This document shows positions 33,831-38,027 of a stretch of 38,027 nt of DNA, one piece after another. Source of the stretch: Clostridium yunnanense (GTDB lineage Bacteria; Bacillota; Clostridia; Clostridiales; Clostridiaceae). Made by a program: the position numbers and the translations under genes. The notes under the pieces were generated by a model. The model was not told the origin of the DNA and made no database searches. It saw nothing but the letters and a program-made list of their open reading frames with translations. The stretch is taken from positions 1-38,027 of the forward strand of contig NZ_JAENHN010000042.1 in assembly GCF_016595795.1 (NCBI RefSeq), in the 5' to 3' direction. Numbering within the stretch: position 1 is the stretch's first letter; the number at the start of each line of letters is the position of its first letter.

Positions 33831-34140
33831 AGACGTAAGTATAAGTGAGCGCTTATCTTTGGAAGATAGGTGCTTTTTAATTACGTTGAGACTAGAAATA
33901 GATAGTGGCGGCAAATAGGTAGGGTACTAAATAAAACCATGTTTATTAAGAGGATTTATATAATAAATAGATTTGAAAAATGATATTAACAATATATGCA
34001 TGCTGATTCGTAAATAAATGATTATTTAAATAAAAAATATAACAAATTTTATATTAACGTGTTAAGAAAATATAAAAATATACGATTATTTAAATAGATG
34101 CATGGATATAATTGTTAAAAGATGAAAGGAATGTATTAAA
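33831..34140. other. Intergenic region after the PocR kinase gene
   Basis: Holds a terminator at 33848-33878 and about 260 nt of AT-rich DNA before the PPC-domain protein. I see no small gene or structured RNA in it beyond the terminator. Confidence 0.5.
33848..33878 (+). terminator. Terminator of the histidine kinase gene
   Basis: The stem AGCGCTTATCTT/AAGATAGGTGCT, including G-T pairs, has a 3-nt loop and is followed by TTTTT, 18 nt after the stop codon. Confidence 0.85.
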
Positions 34141-34989
34141 ATGAAAAAGATTGGTATAATTATTTTTAGTTTATGTTTCGTTTTATTGTTTAGTAAAACA
34201 GTTTTTGCTGCCACTATAAATGAGGTTGAACCTAATGATTCAACTAGCACAGCACAACTAATTCAAAAGAATAATGAAGATCCATCTAAGGTTGTTACTG
34301 GTAACTATGATGGGCAAAATGTAGTAATTGGAAGTATAACAAGTAGCATTGACGAAGATTGGTATAAAGTTTATCTACCAGCAAATAGTAATACTATATT
34401 AGGAATAAATAGTACATCACTTAGTGCAACAGGATTCTTTGATATTTACGATGAAAGCCTAAATCTTGTTAAAAGTATCTCTTATCAAAAGAACTCAGCT
34501 TATTTTGGTGCAACACCATACTATGTAAATATCACTGTTGCAGGATATTATTATGTTAAGGCGTATTCACCATTAACTACTGGAGAATATAGATTTTTTA
34601 TAGGTGGATCTGATTATACAGTAAATACCTATACTTATAATGCATCAAGTGCGCTTACATTGACCCCAACTACATCATCAGTACAAGCTGTGTATGATCT
34701 TAGAAATGTAACCTCTATTCCAAATAATGCAGTTGTATATTACGTATCTTTACAGGGTACAAAGACTAATTCTGCAACTAATCAAAGCAGAAGTATAAAA
34801 GTTTATAGTGATTCTTCGTGGATTACAACTTCTTCATATTCATATGTTGCTAATGTACCTGTAATTAGTAATAAACTTCTAAAAAATCAATGGGCCTTTA
34901 AGCTAGATGGAACGGTATCAACCTCAACAGCATATTTTAAGCTTACTCCTCAAATTACATTTAGTTATGTATATGCTGTTTTACCATAA
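34141..34989 (+). CDS. Secreted protein with pre-peptidase C-terminal (PPC-like) domain
   Basis: A 282-residue exported protein. The signal peptide is at about 1-23, with cleavage near VFAA. Residues about 27-155 form a PPC-like beta-sandwich domain. It starts NEVEPNDSTSTAQLI, has SIDEDWYKVYLPANSN in the middle, and ends GYYYVKAYSPLTTGEYRFFI. PPC domains normally sit at the C-terminus of secreted proteases and help binding or secretion, but here no catalytic domain is present. Residues about 160-282 are Ser/Thr-rich and beta-like without a recognised family. AAGGAA upstream, ATG start. Monocistronic. A surface or matrix role is likely; nothing more specific can be said. Confidence 0.82.
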   Translation: MKKIGIIIFSLCFVLLFSKTVFAATINEVEPNDSTSTAQLIQKNNEDPSKVVTGNYDGQNVVIGSITSSIDEDWYKVYLPANSNTILGINSTSLSATGFFDIYDESLNLVKSISYQKNSAYFGATPYYVNITVAGYYYVKAYSPLTTGEYRFFIGGSDYTVNTYTYNASSALTLTPTTSSVQAVYDLRNVTSIPNNAVVYYVSLQGTKTNSATNQSRSIKVYSDSSWITTSSYSYVANVPVISNKLLKNQWAFKLDGTVSTSTAYFKLTPQITFSYVYAVLP

Positions 34990-35163
34990 TACAAATATAA
35001 AAAATAGGTGTTTTTTAACAGTGTTGTTTAAATTAAGTGGTAATGTGTAAGCCCGTTAAGCCATCGGATGGCTAAACACACTTTATTTCAACATGGTGCA
35101 TCAACAGCATCAAGAATGAAAGTTTATAATAAATAAGTTTTAACTTTATAACTATGCATCTAA

Positions 35164-35261
35164 AGGGTTCCTTTGTCGAAACTTAAGTTGTACTTGTTCG
35201 AAAATCTCGGCTTCTGTGGATTCTCGGGCATGTATAACTTAATAGTTGAGCTAGGAACCCT
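35164..35261 (+). repeat. Family-B palindromic repeat, copy B2
   Basis: A 98-bp imperfect palindrome. The outer arms are AGGGTTCC and GGAACCCT, the inner arms CTTAAGTTGTAC and GTATAACTTAA, and the centre is CTCGGCTTCTGTGGATTCTCGG. It is a close relative of B1 at 37805-37903. It lies 5 nt before family-A copy A5. Upstream, at 35056-35076, a small palindrome TTAAGCCATCGGATGGCTAA may end the PPC gene transcript. Confidence 0.8.
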
Positions 35262-35266
35262 ACAAA

Positions 35267-35360
35267 GATGTATCAGTTCGAACCGAAATCTATTTTCAAA
35301 ACGCCTTTGGGTTCTGAGAGGAGAATTTGAAAATATAAGTTTTATACGAAGTGGTACATC
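35267..35360 (-). repeat. Family-A palindromic repeat, copy A5
   Basis: A 94-bp copy, reverse in orientation to A1, sharing A1's inner sequence (TTCTGAGAGGAGAATTTGAAAATATAAG on the plus strand matches the complement of A1). The terminal arms are GATGTATCAGTTCG and CGAAGTGGTACATC. It ends 34 nt before the next gene, with the pair B2-A5 filling its whole upstream region. Confidence 0.82.
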
Positions 35361-35394
35361 AATATCATTTTATAATTGAAGGAGTTGAGTAGCA

Positions 35395-36159
35395 GTGAAA
35401 GTTAATAATTATTCCATATTAAATAGATGGAGAAATTGTAATTCAAATAGTGCAAATTCAAAGCTGATAAAATCCGCTAACAATTTAGTTGAAAAGAAAT
35501 TAAGTGCTCAGATGAATGATAGTATTAACATTGAAACAAGCAAAAAACTAATAGCCAACATGGAGAAACTTTCTTCTATTGTAGAAATAGATAGGAAGAA
35601 AGTTGAACAACTTGTATCAGATAATAATGTTCTAAACTTGAGCAATGGATCATTTTATAAATTACATACAAGTAATGGAACAACGGCTATATTTACTGTT
35701 GATGATAACGGGAATGCTTATATGCCTTTTAATGAACTAGGTCTAGATGAGAATTTTACTTTAACCCCCACTGATTATAATGAGATAAGTAAAACTTCCA
35801 GGCTTATCTCTAGCCTCTTACAAGATAGTAGTGCTTTCTTAGTTCGTACAGGAGGGTATAGTAATAAAGAAGTTAAAGATATATTAGGCAGTATTGGAAT
35901 TAAACCAGGTTGGTTTGAGGTTAAATCTAGTTCGCAGGATAATAAGTTTTATTTGGTGGATAATGGACTAGTATATCCGGAGTATCAAGTAGAAGCTGAA
36001 AGACGAGCTTTTAATCAGCGTAATTGGTTTAACGATGGTTTTACAACTGATTCAGTGTTCACAATAGAAGGTAAACATTATAAATTAGATAAAAGTGGGC
36101 ATTTAAATGTTCCTAAAGGTGTGGGATGTATTATGGACAACACTGTAATTAAAAAATAA
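35395..36159 (+). CDS. Protein of unknown function
   Basis: A 254-residue protein I do not recognise. Residues about 20-75 are helical and charged. Residues about 80-110 (FYKLHTSNGTTAIFTVDDNG) and 225-250 (FTIEGKHYKLDKSGHLNVP) look like beta-rich units. Between them is a mixed segment with RTGGYSNKEVKDILGSIGI. No signal peptide, membrane segment or cysteine cluster is seen; only a few Cys occur. The start is GTG at 35395, with AAGGAG 11 nt upstream; no ATG gives a better start. It is transcribed alone, between a repeat pair and a terminator. Codon use is like the neighbours. Confidence 0.75.
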   Translation: MKVNNYSILNRWRNCNSNSANSKLIKSANNLVEKKLSAQMNDSINIETSKKLIANMEKLSSIVEIDRKKVEQLVSDNNVLNLSNGSFYKLHTSNGTTAIFTVDDNGNAYMPFNELGLDENFTLTPTDYNEISKTSRLISSLLQDSSAFLVRTGGYSNKEVKDILGSIGIKPGWFEVKSSSQDNKFYLVDNGLVYPEYQVEAERRAFNQRNWFNDGFTTDSVFTIEGKHYKLDKSGHLNVPKGVGCIMDNTVIKK

Positions 36160-36179
36160 TTATATATTAAATTAAGTAA

Positions 36180-36207
36180 GGTAGCATAGATATTGCTATC
36201 TTTTTTT
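36180..36207 (+). terminator. Terminator of the unknown 254-residue protein gene
   Basis: The stem GGTAGCA/TGCTATC (one G-T pair) with a 7-nt loop is followed by seven T residues, 20 nt after the stop. Confidence 0.8.
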
Positions 36208-36269
36208 GTATATAAAAATTCAAGCTATTGTGACTTATATATTTCTTTTATTTTATCTTTTAGTGGATA

Positions 36270-36298
36270 TTGACAAAAACATAACAAAGGCATATTAT
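36270..36298 (+). promoter_or_regulatory. Sigma-A promoter of the marR operon
   Basis: TTGACA at 36270-36275 (perfect -35) and TATTAT at 36293-36298 with 17-bp spacing, 40 nt upstream of the marR start. The predicted start of transcription falls at about 36305, on the operator. Confidence 0.8.
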
Positions 36299-36303
36299 AA
36301 GGA

Positions 36304-36319
36304 TAGTGTAGATACACTA
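36304..36319. promoter_or_regulatory. MarR-type operator
   Basis: TAGTGTA-GA-TACACTA is a perfect 7-bp dyad with a 2-bp centre, placed over the predicted transcription start of the marR operon. Its size and symmetry suit a MarR-family dimer, so autorepression is likely (inference). Confidence 0.7.
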
Positions 36320-36337
36320 AAATAAGAAGGTGATAAT

Positions 36338-36775
36338 ATGGATATAAAAGTTTATGATAAAAAACCATCTAAGTGTAATTGTCTTAATTTACGAAGAGCA
36401 TCTCAGGCTATAACTGAAGTATATGACGAGTTTCTTGCTCCTAGTGGTTTAAAAATAGGACAGTTTTCGTTGCTTAAACATATAGATGCTTTAGGACCAG
36501 TAAGCGTAAGTAATTTGGCAATTAGTATAAGATTGGATAGAACTACTCTTGTGAGAAATCTTAAACCTCTTGAAGAAAGAGGATACATCTATGATATAGC
36601 AATAGAAGGAACTAGAAATAGACAACTGAAGTTAACAGATAAAGGAAAAGAAGTTTATAGATCAGCAGAAGTACTTTGGCTAAAAGCTCAAAGTTATTTA
36701 GACGATTATTTAGGCAAAGATAACCTTGATGCTTTTACAACATTACTTTCGAAGATTGAGGCATTAGTGCCTTAA
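36338..36775 (+). CDS. MarR-family transcriptional regulator
   Basis: A 145-residue winged-helix regulator. The helix-turn-helix and wing span about residues 50-105: VSVSNLAISIRLDRTTLVRN as recognition region and TRNRQLKLTDKGKEVYRSAE as the wing and following helix. Two cysteines in a KCNCLN motif near residues 13-15 could make it thiol- or metal-responsive, as in some MarR proteins (speculative). AGAAGGTG lies 7 nt upstream of the ATG. A dyad operator sits at its own promoter. It is followed by an Fe-S protein gene, 83 nt from stop to the preferred start, which it probably controls. Confidence 0.9.
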   Translation: MDIKVYDKKPSKCNCLNLRRASQAITEVYDEFLAPSGLKIGQFSLLKHIDALGPVSVSNLAISIRLDRTTLVRNLKPLEERGYIYDIAIEGTRNRQLKLTDKGKEVYRSAEVLWLKAQSYLDDYLGKDNLDAFTTLLSKIEALVP

Positions 36776-36858
36776 TTTTTTTAACATACATCGTGTATAT
36801 GCACGAAAATATAAATTTACTTGTTGGTTATAAAATATTAAAAGTGCGGAGGGGTATT

Positions 36859-37707
36859 ATGGAAAACAAAATAAGAGAAGAAATTAAGAGTTTTTTTAAA
36901 GAAAGTAAAGAAAATTGGTTTGAAGAAATTGATGGTTATTATTTTGAAGAGCCAATTATAGGTTTTGCTGATTCTGAAGATGATTTATTTAAAGAATATA
37001 AGAACATAATAGGTGAACATCATTACACTCCTAAGGAAATTTTTGAACTAGCCTTTGATGAAGGAAGTTTTAGTGGCGGTACTGTTATTAGTATAGTACT
37101 TCCTATAAACGAAAAGACAAGGAAAAGCAACAGGGGATTGCAAGATTGGCCATCAAGAGAGTGGACATTAACGCGTACCTTTGGTGACGAGGTGTTTATT
37201 AGAGCGTTGTCTACTCATATGGAGAATTATTTTAAAGATATGGGATATAGAGCTATAGCACCATATCATTCTCAGTGGTTCCAAATCACTGGATCACATA
37301 ACGGTCCTACCTCAAATTGGTCAGAACGTCATGTGGCTTATGTTTCTGGGTTAGGCACTTTTTCTATAAATGATGCCTTTATTACAGATAAGGGAATTGC
37401 AATTAAGTTGATATCTTTAGTAACAGATCTAAAACTCACACCTGATGTGAGGAAATATAAAAACCATACGGAAAATTGCTTGCTATGCAGTAAGGGCATA
37501 TGTGGAGCATGTATAAAGAGATGTCCTGTAAATGCTATAACAAGAGAAGGGCATGATAAAGTAAAATGTATGAAGTATGTTTATGGTGAGGAATCAAGGA
37601 AAAAAGCTGAAGTTATTGGTGCTAGTCCTAAAGCTGGATCAGGGTGTGGACTATGTCAAAGTGGCGTACCTTGTGAGGGAAGAAACCCTATGACAATAAG
37701 AAGATAG
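36859..37707 (+). CDS. Epoxyqueuosine reductase-like 4Fe-4S protein
   Basis: A 282-residue protein related to the QueG (epoxyqueuosine reductase) family. The conserved HVAYVSGLGTFSINDAFITD core is present. Two C-terminal cysteine motifs follow: CxxCxxxxCxxCxxxCP (CLLCSKGICGACIKRCP) and CGLCQSGVPCEGRNP, expected to hold two 4Fe-4S clusters. It belongs to the anaerobe-type relatives, whose substrate is not established; true QueG function is doubtful because no queuosine genes are near. The frame is open to 36793, but GGAGGGG 4 nt before the ATG at 36859 selects that start. It probably shares the MarR-controlled transcript. Confidence 0.8.
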   Translation: MENKIREEIKSFFKESKENWFEEIDGYYFEEPIIGFADSEDDLFKEYKNIIGEHHYTPKEIFELAFDEGSFSGGTVISIVLPINEKTRKSNRGLQDWPSREWTLTRTFGDEVFIRALSTHMENYFKDMGYRAIAPYHSQWFQITGSHNGPTSNWSERHVAYVSGLGTFSINDAFITDKGIAIKLISLVTDLKLTPDVRKYKNHTENCLLCSKGICGACIKRCPVNAITREGHDKVKCMKYVYGEESRKKAEVIGASPKAGSGCGLCQSGVPCEGRNPMTIRR

Positions 37708-37742
37708 AAAGTTAAGATAATTAAAAGAGAAAAGAAAAGTTT

Positions 37743-37781
37743 ATAATATTAAGGATTTCACTTAGGTGCTTTTAATATTAT
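37743..37781 (+). terminator. AT-rich hairpin after the Fe-S protein gene
   Basis: The stem ATAATATTAA/TTAATATTAT with a 19-nt loop lies 35 nt after the stop codon. It is made wholly of A-T pairs and lacks a T-tract, so termination here is uncertain. Confidence 0.4.
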
Positions 37782-37804
37782 TATAGAAATTAAGGTGTTG
37801 CTAA

Positions 37805-37903
37805 AGGGTTCCATTACTAAAACTTAAGTTATGCATGTTCGAAAATTGTGGCTCCTGATTATTTTCGCAGCATGCATAACTTAATAGTTGAAGTTGGAAC
37901 CCT
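37805..37903 (+). repeat. Family-B palindromic repeat, copy B1
   Basis: A 99-bp imperfect palindrome. The outer arms are AGGGTTCC and GGAACCCT, and the inner arms are AACTTAAGTTATGCATG and CATGCATAACTTAA. It is highly similar to B2 at 35164-35261. It is abutted at 37902-37937 by another divergent arm. Confidence 0.82.
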
Positions 37904-38027
37904 ATATAGGTATCCCAGATTAAAGTTTAAGTTATACAAGGTAGTTTCTGGCATATGCTAACGAACAAATCTCATCCTTTTTCGAATTAAGTTCGATAAA
38001 GATATTTTTAATATCTGAAATAAGTTC
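37902..38027 (+). repeat. Divergent family-B-like unit, cut by the window end
   Basis: CTATATAGGTATCC (37902-37915) and AGTTTAAGTTATAC (37924-37937) match the inverted sequence at 89-120. The rest contains small inverted repeats (TCGAATTAAGTTCGA; GATATTTTTAATATC). No gene is visible from 37708 to the end. Confidence 0.45.

Noticed and set aside
35173-35379. Open frame of 68 codons on the plus strand
   Set aside because: It lies entirely within repeat units B2 and A5, the start lacks a good RBS, and the frame exists only because of the repeat sequence.

Overview
The window is very AT-rich DNA of an endospore-forming anaerobe, most probably a Clostridium (sensu stricto). The evidence is a GerA-type germinant receptor operon, a small acid-soluble spore protein (SspH), a TIGR04540-type small protein, a T-box-controlled serS, strong AGGAGG-like ribosome binding sites with frequent GTG/TTG starts, and a secreted protein with clostrillin-like beta/gamma-crystallin domains. 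The species cannot be fixed from the sequence. No rRNA, tRNA, intact insertion sequence, prophage or CRISPR array is visible.

Layout. 1-320: palindromic repeats. 435-2233: type-B carboxylesterase (+) and a small TIGR04540-like protein (-), converging on a shared terminator. 2234-3334: 1.1 kb without a convincing gene. 3335-4795: secreted HExxH metallopeptidase with two beta/gamma-crystallin domains. 5173-9290: germinant receptor operon in the order A-C-D-B. A 54-residue membrane peptide gene (9451-9287) runs into the operon's end from the opposite strand. 9616-11952 (-): two-gene GMC flavoprotein/small-subunit oxidoreductase. 12169-13497 (-): two YsnF/DUF2382 stress proteins. 13622-15558: MFS exporter and TetR regulator behind a promoter with a tandem operator. 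15843-16422: PspC protein and MazG-like pyrophosphohydrolase. 16694-17614 (-): EamA exporter. 17901-18080 (-): sspH. 18496-20987: osmoprotectant ABC transporter with a fused permease/binding protein. 21175-23175 (-): Cache-domain chemoreceptor. 23539-24168: Ham1-like NTPase. About 24220-24906: decayed GH3 beta-glucosidase. 24984-27004 (-): FIST sensor plus soluble chemoreceptor. 27230-27528: an unassigned short transcription unit. 27708-29768: MFS transporter and YkgJ-like cysteine-cluster protein. 29868-31729: T-box and serS. 32085-33830: PocR-PAS histidine kinase. 34141-36159: secreted PPC-domain protein and an unknown protein. 36270-37707: MarR regulator and an epoxyqueuosine-reductase-like Fe-S protein behind a promoter/operator. 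37745-38027: hairpin and repeats.

Themes. Several units serve spores (germinant receptor, SspH) and stress or osmotic adaptation (YsnF pair, PspC, betaine transporter, two regulated efflux or redox units). Sensing is prominent: a membrane chemoreceptor, a soluble chemoreceptor paired with FIST, and an orphan PocR kinase. The points most worth following up are: (1) two families of palindromic intergenic repeats assembled into mosaic clusters; (2) the 27230-27528 transcript, with a textbook promoter, a 10-codon Leu/Ile/Thr/Val-rich peptide, alternative base pairing and a strong terminator; (3) the GMC oxidoreductase carrying a CxxxCxCxxxC cluster without a cytochrome partner; (4) the FIST/soluble-MCP pair. 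I do not see one large undescribed multi-gene defence or mobile system here.
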